Shown here in pieces: positions 49,524 to 63,100 of a stretch of DNA of 64,000 bases. This DNA is from Ephydatia muelleri (taxonomy: Eukaryota > Porifera > Demospongiae > Spongillida > Spongillidae), in NCBI GenBank assembly GCA_013339895.1, contig JABACO010000016.1, forward strand, positions 3,987,767 to 4,051,766. The letters are read 5' to 3'. Numbering within the stretch: the stretch's first letter is position 1; each line of letters opens with the position of its first letter. The notes beneath the pieces were generated by a model. That model ran no database searches, had not been told where the DNA came from, and saw only the letters and a list, made by a program, of their open reading frames with translations. The position numbers were made by a program, and so were the translations under genes.

Positions 49524-52500
49524 ATGTGCCAGGAGTATATTGATGACTTGAATCATTTATTGTCGGTTGCTGCACATCCGAAAAGTATCGATCTTCTACA
49601 AACTGCTATCTTGCAGGAGCGATCCCACTTGTGTGAGCAGACAATGGATTCAGCGACTTCTAAATCAGTGAAAGGAGCAACAGTTGCTAAGGAGGAACCA
49701 AAAACATACTGCACTAGAATCACTCAATATGGTAGTATATATATGCGTATTGTAGCGTACATACTACGTTTGGTGTTTGCATGTATTGCAGCATGCTGTT
49801 AAAAAGAGATACATTCTATCTGAAATTGAAAGTATTTGTTACAATATGTGTTACTTTGATCAGTTACGAAACATTGTTTAGTGAATGACATGCAGCATTG
49901 TTATTAATACTGTGTTAGATCAGTTTATATATATATTATTTTCAGCACTTGACTGTTCAAGTAGATAAAATTCTTGCATGTATGATTAGGTTGGGATCAG
50001 TCTGAGAAATTTGTGAAGATTTATATCAGCAATCTTCCTGGATTGAATGAGCTTAAGCAAGAAAATGTGAAACATTCTTTCAAACAAAAGTAAGTGGATA
50101 TGATAGCCTAGCTGAGTACATTGGGTCATAGTTCTTTAGCACAATACGAAGATTTTTTTAAAAAGATTAGCTAAGAAGAGTTCTAATGTAATCCTCAATT
50201 TAGTACAGGCTTAGGTGGGAGATATTAGGGATTTGAAGTTGCATTATTTCAAACTGCCTGACCCTGGGACAATTTGACTATCAAACTGTATAAAATTTCA
50301 CGTCAAAAGCCGGGTATTTATTCAAACTCCCTGGATCCTAAAGAATACTCCACGTCAAATAATATCAAATATCCTGATGTATCGGACCCTGCTCCTGGGG
50401 GAGGGTTGACATTGATAGGTGCATTACTGTTTACCAGCATCGATAAATTAATTTGATGTTAGTATTACTATGGGTGTTCTGCAGGCACTTTCTGATTGGG
50501 AAGGAATTTGAATGTAATCACATATAACCATAACGTCATAAAATGGTAATAATGATGTTTTCAAACCAGTTTTTAGTTATTATGTGTTCGTTTTCTTCAC
50601 ACTTTTTGTGCATTAACTAGTCCAGTGCTCCTTTTGTATTAACCTGGGTGTTTAATTATGTGCTTGAAAGTGGGACAGTTAAAATGCACATGATTAGCAT
50701 GTGAGGGACATGTTGGCTGATATTTGACACTTCCAATATTATGTGATGACACAATGAAAAACATGTATGATACATTTTAGTGTATAATTGGAAAGCTTGA
50801 TGTGCTCCTTTAACGTTAAATGATAAAGATTTGTGTTTTACTTTTTTGTAACATGATACAATTTTTTTATATTACAATTTGTCCTGTTTAGGTCATTTGA
50901 AATTGAACTTGAAAATGTTTCCAAGAGGAGCTACTCGCTTTGTATCAGTGACCTTATGGCCTCAATTGTTCCTGAAGAATGCTCAGTAAAGGTGTGTTTT
51001 GCACTGCACAGCAATATCTTAGTAATGCGGATTAAGTATCATTTATGTGTTACGTACTGTAGAAATGAAGAGAAATAAGAAGAGTATTGTAGAAGGGTAA
51101 ACCAGACGTACTTTTAGAAAGAGCGATGCGACATTTACAGAAGTGCTAGGGTTACGCTAATAGCACCTAATTGTGTCAGTACACATCTTTCAATGGTACT
51201 GTCGTTGTGCTCTTGTGGTACGAATTGGGATGAAGCAGCTTGCCAGATTTTCTGGAAGTTGGGTTTCTTCTTCCTCACGCATGATGGATATCAAATACAT
51301 ACCTGTACGCAATTTTAATTATTCAACTAATAAATACATAATTTATAATACATGATTTGGCAAAATTACTTTATTTCTACTGTATCATATTTAGTTGTGT
51401 ATATGTACAAACCAGAGCAATGCTTCTGATATGCCTTTGTATAAACAATTGGGTGGAGAAGTATGTAATGTGAACATAATTAGGTTGATGTCATGAGTTA
51501 TTCATAGCCATAAATAGGACATATACCCTCAATTCATTCATCCAGCTTGCTGCCAATTTTCAATGGGCAAGCTTTATTCACTGGGTTTCTAAGTTGCCTT
51601 ACTATGTGCTGTTCTCAACAGAGGCTTAAAATGTACTGTTTCGCTCGAATCAGAAGCCAGATGGAGTTGCAGCATACTCACCTGGTGTCCGTGAATGAAG
51701 ACAGGTTTAAGTGGTTATAGCTATATTGAAATCTGTTAGTGGTCGATAGTTAACTAATAGGTGGCTCTGATTAGTCACAATTATGTTAACTGGTTGAAAA
51801 ATTAAATTCAAATATTTATACATTTATCAATGCCCTCTGTAATAATGAATATTTTCAAGTTATTGCCTAATATACTTAATCAGCCTAGCTCAATGATCTA
51901 TAGTTTGGATTGATTAATTTTGTAGTTATTAATTTAAATACTGAGTTATTAAAGTTAAATTTCATTGTGTATGTTGAATGACTTATTAAGTTATTTGTTT
52001 TAAATTATGATACACATGCACATGAATTATGCATACATAATCATGAATGCACAAGTAATCTTAACTATACAGTCCTGGATAGGGAAGCTCTGGCGTTAGC
52101 TCTAATGAAAGCTAGGCTGAGCCCTACCATACAGACTGATGGTGGCTTTGGAAAGGGATAGTCCATTCTCACTGCAAAAGGGATTGCTATCCAAGACAAG
52201 CATAGCCTTGCTTCTCCCAACATCCATATGACTCGAGGGTCATTCCACAAAAAATTATACCCCCTGAATGTCTCACCCTGACATCCCACTCTCATATAAT
52301 ATTCCCCATAAGATATAAGCAAGTGTCATACACTTGTATACTTGCTGAATAATTTTTCTGTGACCGTTGTTATTTCAAAAGAGAATAGTTTGAGCCTGGA
52401 CATGTATATGTTTGATTTTGTTGCACATAACAATGTCATTTGTACCATAAAACCTTGTGCAATAAGCTAATGTATGCAATTTTGCACATAACATTTGGGT

Positions 52501-54273
52501 ATATATTAATCATGTGCTTACAATTTTAAAAATAACATTAGCAGCAAAGAGAAATGAAGTATTTAACAGTTCTTTCAATGCTGTGATTATAACTGAATTG
52601 ACAGCTTCAACTTAACACAGGAGCATCTGCATTGTATCCATGCAATGCCCATTGACCCAAAAGAAATTTTATTTGCATTAAAAACCATGTAATAAGGATC
52701 ACAGTTGATTTTCAAACTAATATTAGGATTGAAATCTGTTCAAGGAACCAATGCAGTGCATAGTGTCAATGGGTGTTGGATAGAATACATATTCCGCGAT
52801 ATATCTTGTGTTGTAATGCAACTTATGCATAGAGGTATGACTAAATTCAGTTGTGACTGTTAAAGAAATGTGTGAATATATGGAACGTTCTATACGAAAA
52901 TGGGTCTTGTGGATTTCATTTTATAACATAAAATTTAAATCGATATATCTTCCGAAATATTAACGCTGTCGGGTTCCTATTTTTAACACAACATACCACA
53001 CCATTACTATATGTGAAAATCCATTTTGGTGTCTTACACATGCGGGGTACCGACGTTTCAAGGTCCGATACCCCGTAGGGTTTAAAACGACCACATCTTC
53101 AGGTAGGAGTGTCCAAATCGGTTCAAAATAGGTACCCATGTAGAAGGGTCCTACCGCTATTGATTCGTTCTATTCGTTAATTTTTGCTTTATCCGTTGTG
53201 GAGATACAAGTGTGCAAAGAAATTGCATATTTCCCGGGCGTTACGCGCCATGAACATATTACAACTGGCTTCGAGGATGTCCTCGTAATACGTTAATGGC
53301 GCGTAATGCCCGGGAAATATGCAATTACTTTGCACACTTGTATCTCCACAACGGATAAAGCAAAATTTAACGAACAGAACAAATTAATAGCGGTAGGACC
53401 CTTCTACATGGGTACCTATTTGGAACCGATTTGGACACTCCTACCTGAAGATGTGGCCGTTTTGAACCCTACGGGGTATCGGATCTTGAAACGTCGGTAC
53501 CCCGCATGTGTAAGACACCAAAATGGATTTTCACATATAGTAATGGTGTGGTATGTTGTGTTAAAAATAGGAACCCGATAGCGTTAATATTTCGGAAGAC
53601 ATATCGATTTAAATTTTAATAAAATAAAATCCACAAGACCCATTTTCGTATAGAACGTTCCATATATGTATTATATTTTTAAGTAATTGTGAATTGGAGC
53701 ATGTACAGCATAGTAAGTTTTAATTATTAATTACTGATAACCATATACATAATACATAAAATAGCGTCATCACATATATCAGGGCATACAAGCATTAAGC
53801 TGCATTCCTGCCTGCTGAGCAATGGTGAAGTCAAGTTGGGAGCATGCGCCTCAATGGACAATATATTAAGTGCTCCCGAAATTCCTACTAAATTCTAAAC
53901 TTGATCATGTATGTCATATAAACGAATTCCTCTGGTAATTTTTCAGGTGAAAAGTGATATGGTCGTTGTTAGCGTGCGCAAAGCTCATAAAGGTGAATGG
54001 GCATGCCTGACAGGAACAGAAAAGAAACTGAAAGATTCCAAGGAGTGAGTCTTGTCTTATCTAAGTGGTTTTTGACACTATGAAGCTTAACACTACTGGC
54101 CTTGATATTTTTACAGATCAAAAGCCTCTAAAGTGGATAAGGATGAGGATCCAGGAGTTTCAATAATGAATCTCATGAAACAAATGTATGCAGATGGGGA
54201 CGATGAAATGAAAAGGACCATTTCGAAAGCTTGGCACGAGTCACAAACAAAGAGAGTTAATGTTGATGTATGA
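49524..54273 (+). CDS. CACYBP: Calcyclin-binding protein / Siah-interacting protein
   Basis: Five exons join in phase: 49524-49731, 49990-50089, 50892-50991, 53947-54044 and 54117-54273. They give 220 residues, close to the 228 of human CACYBP. Residues 1 to about 65 form the helical N-terminal dimerisation region. WDQSEKFVKIYI starts the CS (p23-like) beta-sandwich at about residue 71, continuing through SFEIELENV and SDMVVVSVRKA. The C-terminal SGS part is well kept: EDPGVSIMNLMKQMYADGDD then EMKRTISKAW, the family's most conserved stretch. The family links Siah-type ubiquitin ligases to Skp1 and binds S100 proteins. It acts in cytoplasm and nucleus in beta-catenin turnover; this is known from vertebrates and assumed here. 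Intron 3 (about 2.95 kb) holds a LINE relic and a 791-bp palindrome. AATAAA signals lie at 54455 and 54573. Confidence 0.93.
52065..52250 (-). mobile_element. LINE reverse transcriptase C-terminal relic
   Basis: On the minus strand the frame ends with AFIRANARASLSR, resembling the LVRANMRAIMSR tail of the LINE fragment at 43.4-43.7 kb. The preceding residues have diverged (frame-shifted SLYGRAQPSL near SVCMVGLSL). It lies in CACYBP intron 3 in antisense orientation. The match is short, so the assignment is tentative. Confidence 0.35.
52877..53667. mobile_element. 791-bp foldback element (near-perfect palindrome) in CACYBP intron 3
   Basis: The left arm from ATATATGGAACGTTCTATAC at 52877 is mirrored by the right arm ending CGTTCCATATAT at 53667, centred near 53272. 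Arms are about 370 bp with few mismatches, and the centre is a short unpaired spacer of about 40 bp (around 53255-53295). TA flanks each terminal TGGAACG. The 91-codon open frame at 53306-53581 is just one arm and is not a gene. A diverged relative is at 4080-4360. No transposase is encoded, so it is non-autonomous. Confidence 0.85.
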
Positions 54274-55160
54274 TTGCTGAACTCGTGCCTTCAAATGTAC
54301 CTTTCATCAAACATTTGTGTTTAAAATCAATGATTACAGAGAACAAAACAATAACAATATCTTTGAGCATGACCCAATTGATAAATAATTGTTACTGACC
54401 AACATGACCATGTATTGTTCAGCAAAGAAATTGAGAGCTGTAAACTGACAACACAATAAAACCAGCCCTAGTTCACTTGTAGTTTGTTCAAAAATTATCT
54501 TACATGGATATTCATTCGACTGTCCTAGACTAGGATGTTTCGTCCTATTCTAGGACATGTAATAATTTTGTGAATAAAGTTTATTTTAATGTACTCCAAT
54601 ACCTTGCAAATGAATGAGTTTAAGAGCTGGTTCATTGTTATCTAGAACATCCATGCACGTGGCTTCAGGGCTATACCACTGCTTATTACAGTGCATGCGA
54701 AATGTTTCTTCTTTCTTCAGAATGAGTGATTTTATATTGGTGTGAAAGTTACTGAAATGTTATTTTTTTACAGCATGCTTCAATACAGGGCTATTTAAAA
54801 AAGGTCGATGTCCTAGTCTAGGACAGCGATTAATGAACTGTACTTGAAGTGCTGGTGTAAACCCAAATTCATTGATTACCTAGAATTTAATATACATTAG
54901 TACACAACAGACCTCTACAATGTTATACAATTGTATGAACCAAAAGCATTCAATGGTTTTATACAATATATGCTTAAATGGAGGCTAGACTAGGACATTT
55001 TCCCTATAGAATATCCATACAGTTTTATACAAAATTTATAACAGAGTTTTTCAAATCAGTCAAAATGTTCCTTTCCTCCTAAACTAGTGATTAACAAGCT
55101 ACTCCACTTCAGTAATAAAAAATATATATATCCTCTCTAACCTGTCTTCAATAATTTCAT
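54274..55160. other. Convergent intergenic region, CACYBP and dioxygenase 3' ends
   Basis: Holds two AATAAA signals for CACYBP (54455-54460 and 54573-54578). The short inverted motif CCTAGNCTAGG and close variants occur at about 54523, 54549, 54811 and 54987. No gene is seen. Confidence 0.5.
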
Positions 55161-56618
55161 CTATTCAAGAGTACTCTTTGCCTTTCTGTTATCTCTTTCA
55201 CTCACCCCACTCAAATATGGCTCAGGATCAAAACCAAACTTTTCATACCTCTTGCTCACACAACGTAATGTCTCTTCAGTCCAGTAGTTGTCTCCGGGAA
55301 GAGGAAAGCCAAGCAGGGTCCTCTGTTTGACACTTGCTCCACCAACAAGCTTTTCAAGGCGCTGGTCAGGGTGGTACATCTCCCGTGCCCAGGTATTCCA
55401 ATTTTGAAACCATTCTGCATCTCTTCGGCGGAATGAAAAGTTTACTGTGAGACGAACAGAATTAGGCACAGTCACTGGGGTGCCACGATGCCAAAGGTCA
55501 TGACGATAAAGCAGTAGACTGCCCTTGTGGAAACGTGCATGACGTTCACGTGCATAGAGGCACTGTCGAAAGGAGTGAATCTCTGGATAGTGCTCTTGAA
55601 AGTAGGACTCTGCGTGGGTTTTATCATTAATCCAGGGAAAGTCAGCAGCACCAGGGGTCTTGAGAAAAGAATCAAGTTCATACGCAACATCCCGAGCTCC
55701 CTCCCTGGGAACAAGGGCAGTTTCCCCACCTGTATCACTGGAATCAGATAGGTAGAGAATCATTGCAACCGAGGCAGGAGAATCCCATGCAGGTGGAGCC
55801 ACAAGCATGTGATTCCATCCATCGATGTGCATTCTCTGGTCACTGTGGACATACGGAAAGACAACTATTATTGCCATGATCATGAAAGACAAGCAATTTT
55901 CAGACAGGAGTAATAATATGAAACACGAAGTTGGGCCCCTGGAAGTTCAATATAAATCAGTAATGAGTACAGACAAATCAGACATGCAGCTAGCTATAAG
56001 TGATGATTCTACATAATACGAACTGCTGTTGTAAGATAAGTATTTTATTAATAAAATAGTGATCCTACTGTGAGTTTGCATTAGGTACAACGATAATTGG
56101 TACTGTAGGCCAGATGCTGCCGCGAGAACGCAACTTGACCGAAATTGTTATTACGATAATTAACCAATATTTAAAACTTGCCTCCCTTAACCCCTTGCTG
56201 GTTATAGTCGTTATTCAACGTCACGCCCTCACCTATTGTCAAACTTCAAGGCTGTGGACACATTGTGAAACTTGGCCCACGCATCTGCTTGCGTTAATCG
56301 AATATCATCAGTTTTCAGCAACTTGGATACGATGTGGATAAGAGTCTCATGGATAGTGATGGTGTTAAGAGCACTGCCATGAGCAAACGGGAAAATTATG
56401 CCCCCAAAATCTTTCTTTGCTTTTAAACTAGGATCGACATCAACTGCATTCATCAATTCCCTACTCGCTGTATCAATGAGATCATCCGAAAGAATGCCGT
56501 CCACAAGAGCGAACCCTTTCTCGCTCCACTCCTGAACGATTTTTTCTTCTTCTGCTGCGGAAATGCCACCTTTCGAGACTATTAACGGGTCTTCCCATTG
56601 TATGTTATCTCGACTCAT
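55161..56618 (-). CDS. Phytanoyl-CoA dioxygenase (PhyH)-family oxygenase, two exons
   Basis: Exons 56233-56618 (donor GTGAGG) and 55161-55842 (acceptor GTCCACAG) join in phase 2 and give 355 residues. The iron-binding facial triad of the Fe(II)/2-oxoglutarate oxygenases is visible: His134 and Asp136 in RMHIDGWNH, and His247 in YRHDLWHRGTPV. Arg259 in NSVRLTVNFSFRR, 12 residues later, fits the 2-oxoglutarate carboxylate anchor. GGETALVPREG is the usual loop after the first strand. The N-terminal part (VQEWSEKGFALVDGILSDDL) matches the opening of the PhyH fold. The substrate is unknown; it does not look like human PHYH or PHYHD1 beyond the core, and no peroxisomal signal is evident at the C-terminus (STLE). 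It is convergent with CACYBP. All catalytic residues are present, so it is likely active. Confidence 0.85.
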
Positions 56619-57130
56619 GGTAATATTCTACTCGAATGGGTGATCACAAATGGCCCGCGCGCGTGAATATTTAAACACACGTGGCATGTTCGAATATTCA
56701 TTATCTATTACCAAATCACACCACCTCCGTCTCCAATCAAGTGATGAGTGGGTAACCTAATTGTGTTGTTGCAATAGAGTTGTCTTCATCGTTGTATTAG
56801 AGGATTTTCATTAACCTCACCATCATCTGCAGTTACTTAAATATTTACAGGACAGACATCTAGATGGTATTTTACAGTAAACGTTTACCTAGTAGGAAAG
56901 CATGTTGTACAATCAATTACAGAATTGGGTGCATTGCAGAGACGAAGTTAAATTATATGTGTCTAATTTCCCCTGATACAGAGTGAATCATAAAAAATTT
57001 GTGCTAGAAATTAAAATCAAGTCAGGCTCCATTTACTAAACAAAACATTGATAGTACGATAGACATATATGTTGCACAACAGAGAGAGTTTCTCTTAGTG
57101 ACAAAGTAGAAAATATTGAGAAAGCATGAG
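56619..57130. promoter_or_regulatory. Intergenic and upstream region of the dioxygenase gene
   Basis: About 510 bp between the dioxygenase start and the PPP1R21 stop, both on the minus strand. The proximal part has GGCCCGCGCGCG (56651-56662) and an ACACGTGG E-box-like site (about 56679). No clear PPP1R21 poly(A) signal is found. Confidence 0.4.
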
Positions 57131-60100
57131 TCACTGTTTACTTTGACGTTTCCCCTGCAAAATTGAAGAGAGAATCAATTAAAAACATCTGTACACACAT
57201 ATTATATTTGGGATCGTTTCTGCGGAAAGGGACCTAACGCATGTTTCTTGAAGATTTCAATTTTTTTTTTATATTCTAGAAGTCTAAAATGTCCTCTACA
57301 CAATGCTTCTTATGCACTGAGAATCGGAGTATCTGTCATGGAGTTGTAAGGCTCTGAATTTGTAAATTAGCCATACATTTCAATGCAGGAGTTACATTTC
57401 CATTGTGCGTACAGAAAATTTTATAATGTATGCCTTTTCACGGAAATGATCCCATATGTGCAATATAAATGTTACATTTTTGATAAAATTACAACAGATT
57501 TAAGTACCTTTGACTTCTTCAAAGTTTCCAGTTCTTCGGACTGTTTAGTAAGCTTGTCATTCAGTTCACACACATGGTCTGACATAGTACTCAGTTGCTT
57601 GTCATAGTTTTCTTTTGTGATGCTTAACTCATCCTACAATATAAAATGTAACTTACAGTAGCTTGCTCGACTACTGGTTTACCTTTAACTGGCTGTTGGT
57701 TGCATTTACTGCTTGAAATGATTCCTGCATTTTATTCTTGACATTACTTAGATGTAGGAACTGTTTTTGCAGGGCTCGACACTGGAATTAATATTTAAGA
57801 ATTTCAGACACTGTAACAGAGATATATGACAAATAAAATAGTACCTCTGCATAATAGTGCACAGTTTTTCCTTCTGCTTCTTGCAACTGAATTGGTGGAT
57901 CAGATGTCAATTAGTGTGTGACAAACTCTTTCCCAATCATACACAAGTATTCAGTTCTGTTATTCTTGCAGCAAAATGTCTGCGAATGAGTTCTTCCCTC
58001 AAATTCTCGTCTGCTTCCTGAGAAATGTGATCAGTGTGTTACAAACCATGCATAATTCTTCGAATAACTGTTTATTACTCAACAACCTATCAAATCTCTG
58101 TCTGTAGGGGCTAAATGATAAATTGAATGGTATGACCAAAAAAACACTACACTAAATGATATAAATAATACACAACTATGGTCATCTCATGAGCATATAG
58201 ACAGTGCAGAAGAATATAGGCATTGAGAATCATACCTCTTGTGGCAAGGTAGAGATTTTTAATGACCCAACCTACAATGGAAAGAATACAAGTACGAATA
58301 TATTCAAACAAACACACTTACTGATTTTGAAGACAAAGTTGGTGGCCGAATAGTTTGCGGATTCTGCAAAAGATGGTTATTAGTTATGTGCAACACTTAG
58401 TGTAAAGTTCAAAAAAGTGTTGCTAAATATCTGAACTACTCTTCACTCATATTTATGGTTTAGAAGTATTGTAACAAATTTCTGATGCAATGCTATGTCA
58501 TGAAATCAGTAATCAATAATACCAAAGATCCAATATCAGGGCAAACTGGTTTACTGAACTACACTAATATCTCAGACAATATTGTAAGATTAAGAAAATT
58601 CAGTACACAGAGATAACAATGCTGACATCTTGTAGTGCATAATGAACATAACTGCAGAGATAAAGTACTAATTTGGATTACAATCTCCATTTTAAATATA
58701 CATAGGGTTTATTTACAACACTATTTACTAACCCAAGTATCTCCATTGCCCTGAACTGTATCAGAATTATGATTTTGAGCCAACATAGACTCCAGTAATG
58801 CAGCTTTCTGAAGAAAATTCAGTGAATACAACAAATCAATGTAAATACATGTCAAACAGCACTTTTTACTCGAATAAACATACTTAAAAAATATTTCACA
58901 CTACAGGATCAGTTATTGTAATAAAGAATTTTGAATTTTTATACTTGGATTTAAAATGTAACAACTCATTCCACAGTTATATTTAAACATACTAATACAT
59001 ACATACATGATAAGGAAAAATTGCACGTACACAATATTACATGTACATAAACGCACACAGAAAAGCTCAACACATATACTCTAGACAGAATCGGCCCAGG
59101 AGTTGGCTCTGATCAGGGTCAAATTCAATCTACCGTAGATCTGGTTTATTCCAACAAAAGTAATTTATTGCTGAAGCATACTTTGAAGACGAATGTACTT
59201 ACTTAGAAGGGGTCAAGTTTATGCATTTGTGTATTAATTTCATACAGTATAACTAAATTCAAAGTACAATTGACTATTGATCTATCAACTAAATTCATAG
59301 CTACAGCAAAGAAAAAATAAAAAATCCAGTGGATTGCTTTTGAACACTACAATACACTCATCTAAACATGCATGCATCAAACTACAGGAAAAAAAAAAGT
59401 TTTATGAAAGCCATTGATAATTATATACCATAGCGCATTTGTACACTATTACAGCCATCCAAAGTAATTCATGTATGACAACTACCAAAGATCATGACAA
59501 TTGTGAAATCAGCAAATTTTGATGTGATGTTTACATTCTCCATAACACTGAAAGTAGCCACCCTGGATCACTAACCTCTCTCTCCATGGATGCAATATGA
59601 AAATACATCATGTGGAGCTATTTACCTTTGTCTCCTTCTCATGTTTCACTTTCAGTAAATGAAAATCAAGGATTAGTTGCTCCTTTTCTTGCTCCAATTT
59701 GGAGATTTTCTCTTGCCCAGCAATAACCTAAGATTCAGTAAAGTAAAAATAATGACACATTGCAATAAGCTCTATGACTAAAAAACCGTAACAACATATT
59801 ACACAATTTCACTGCAACTCAAAGGGCACTAATGGAACTTCACTAGCTAACAACAATTGTTAAAAGACAATCATTCATAAAGCTCCTATGCTGTTTAGGT
59901 AAATAACAGTCTATGAAAACCTACAGACCCAATTGATTAAGCATATCCAAAATAATATTAGTACCCAATGGTTGGTACTGACCACCCCAATATGGATATG
60001 GAGGATATTCCACTAGTTATCTTAATATTAAACCAGGACTGACTATGGAATTTGTGATGTTCAGCTGGCATACTAGTTCAATGCATTGTTCTGTCAGATG

Positions 60101-63100
60101 ACTGAGACATTAAAATATACATTAGTAAAAATACCAGGAATGAAATTTCTGAGAGGTAAAGTGTATTTTGACCTTTGGGAAGGCAAGAGGAGGGGGTTTT
60201 AACTTTTTTTACTGCTAAGTAAATGAAGATTACTTATTAGCCACTACATGAATCTATAATGTAGAAGTGATTATGCAAAAGCATGTCTACCTGCTTTGTT
60301 AAAGTTTCCTTGCTTTCTGATGAGCTAGAAAGTGACCTTGAATTATACACTGCTAGTGTATATGGTACTGAATCTGGGCAATTCTGTAAGTTGAAAATTA
60401 AAATCAAATATATGACCAAGCACACAAAAACATTTACCCTCTGCAGCCTTTGAATAAAGTGCGTAGCCCTCACTCTCAGCTGTTTAACCACAGAGGGAAC
60501 TGATGCAACCTACACATATGAAAAGCAGAACAGGAGAATAAACTATGTGTAGATTTTATTCAACACAGTACAGTCTTCACAATGTTTCTGAAGTGTGAAC
60601 ACAGAGGAAAACTGAGTAGCCTCAGACTTTCCCACCAGTTACAAAACTTTCAGCAATAATGTGCATTCATGCTTACACCTGGTAATAAATACACAATAAT
60701 AACACTGCTGGAGTAAACAAACATGCTTTAGAATAATAAAATGCACATAATAATTTATTACAGGAATAGACTATTACCTGATGTTCAGTTCCTAGGCTCT
60801 GCACAAGAGCAGCACGAAACAATTCTGCATGCCGTTCCAAATAATCCAAGATCTGTAATACAGATAAGGTTAACACATCATTGCATGAACAAGTTCACTC
60901 ATAAATTGTATGTCCATTACCTATATATCCATTACTCAGTTCATCCATATCTTCATTTCCAAGTTCACCCATATACCCATATCCAGTTACAAATGCAAAT
61001 GTCTTAATCAATTTGACAACAATATGGTTTGTAACTAGTATCAAAAAGTAGCTACATTTATGAGGCCCTAGCCCAAAGAGAGGGAGTTTAAGTTTAAATT
61101 GATGTTCTTGAAAATCAAGTACTACAGCTCATGCTGTATGTAATAATATGCTGCACATTGACCACACAACAATTACAATGCATACTGCAATAAACATATT
61201 TTATTAAAAAAATACATCTTTTTGCCAATACATGCAATACAATAAGTTGAGATTATACGTTTCAAACTACATGAACATTATAGCGTTCCATCAACACTAA
61301 AAGTAGGTACAGCTGTCCCTGTACATTTTCTATGCTTGAGCACTACTATCCTATTTGTTGATTCATAAACTCGCACAAAGTTTCACCTGTTCTGCAGTAG
61401 CACATATTCCAGTAAGTGACGACACAATGCATTCATTTGTTGTGTTCAGCTCCTAGAAGTAACATGGAGTGTAAATCATATCAACAACTTATCTCACATA
61501 TCTACTGCCTTATTATTTCCTACCGCTAGTCTCCATGGCAATTCTCATATAGGGTCATTCCATGTCAAATGAGCAAGAGTTGTGACTCACGTCTTCCGAT
61601 TTTGCTCAAACTTCTCATATATGTTGATCTTCATATGAAAGTGACTTGTACCATTTATCTAGTTAATAACATTAATAGTTTACGAAATACATACCACTGA
61701 GTAATGATAAAAATTGCAACTTTGCCCACTCACATCTTTGTCATAATATCCCTGACAGAGGTGTTCTTGGCATCAAATTAAAGGTCATTATATGTAGAAC
61801 GTATTATTTTTGGACATGGACAAATGGGTAAAATTTTATTACATGGCAATCAATGTTTGCAATAAAGAGGTCTCATTTCAGTTGATAATAATTTTTGATT
61901 AGAGAAAATTATCAGTTGTGTATAAAGAACCCAGAGAACCAGAGATGATTGAATCTTAATCTCTCCCAGGATAGGGCTGGGCCATAGTCTTTTGTGAAGT
62001 AGGTCTAACAAATTCCAATTCCTGGGAGAGATTGCTAAGCTTGCGTGTTCAGAAGCTACTTCAAAACGAAACTGTTCAACTATTTATTTCAGAAAAACAT
62101 TTGCATTGATAGGCCCTTTTCTAATCAAAGTTAATTTGGAAAGTGACCTGTATATTGCAAACCATGATTGTAACATAATTAAATTTTATCCCTTTGACCA
62201 CACCCCAAAAATAATACCATATATTAAGTTCTACATATGGGATCATTTCCGTGAAAAGAGACCTAATGCATGTTTTTTCAAGATTTCACATTTTTTTAAT
62301 AATCTAGAAGTCTGAAATGTCCTCTACACATTGCTTCATACGTACTTAGAATTGGAGTATCTGTCATGGAGTTGTAAGGCTCTGAATTTTAAATTAGCCA
62401 TACATTTCAACGCAAGTATTACATTTCTCTTGCGTGTACTGGAAATTTTATAATGTATGTGTTAGGTCTCTTTTTGCAGAAACGATCCCATATAAATGAC
62501 ATGCCAAGACCCCCCCTCCCCCCCGTGAGGCATATAATGAGAAAGATGAGTGGGCAAAGTTGTAATGAAAATTAATTACCCATTAAGTTTATTAACTAGA
62601 TAAATGGTGAAAGTCACTTTCATATGAAGACCAACATATATGAGAAGTTTGAGCAAAATCAGAAGGTGTGAGTCACAACTCTTGCTCATTTGACATGGAA
62701 TGTCCCTATGCACATATAACCCTTTCTGTTATTATACACAGAACAAACAATGGATAATTTACATCAGAAAACATTTCACAAATGTAAAAGTCTGGTATTG
62801 TGTCTATGCATCATATGCAGGCAAGTAAAAAAATATCCTGTTGCTCTTAGCTTCAGTTTGGTTTTGACATGGAGTGAAAGATGTACATATATATAAATGC
62901 CTAACAGCATGCTATTATGCTGCAATGATAATAATACTCAATAGATCGATTTTGAATAAATCTATGCAAATCCTAACACATTTACAATGTATAAAAACAC
63001 GTGGAGTACCTGATTAGATGTTGGTAACTGATATTCGTGTGTCACTTTAGATGCATAATTGGTACAGAGTTCTAAGTAATAAAAGCATGGGACGTTGAAA

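Noticed and set aside
50274-50456. 60-codon open frame in CACYBP intron 2
   Set aside because: It lies wholly inside an intron, and I could not tie it to a known family or to splice sites.
53306-53581. 91-codon open frame
   Set aside because: It is one arm of the 791-bp palindrome and shows no protein family.
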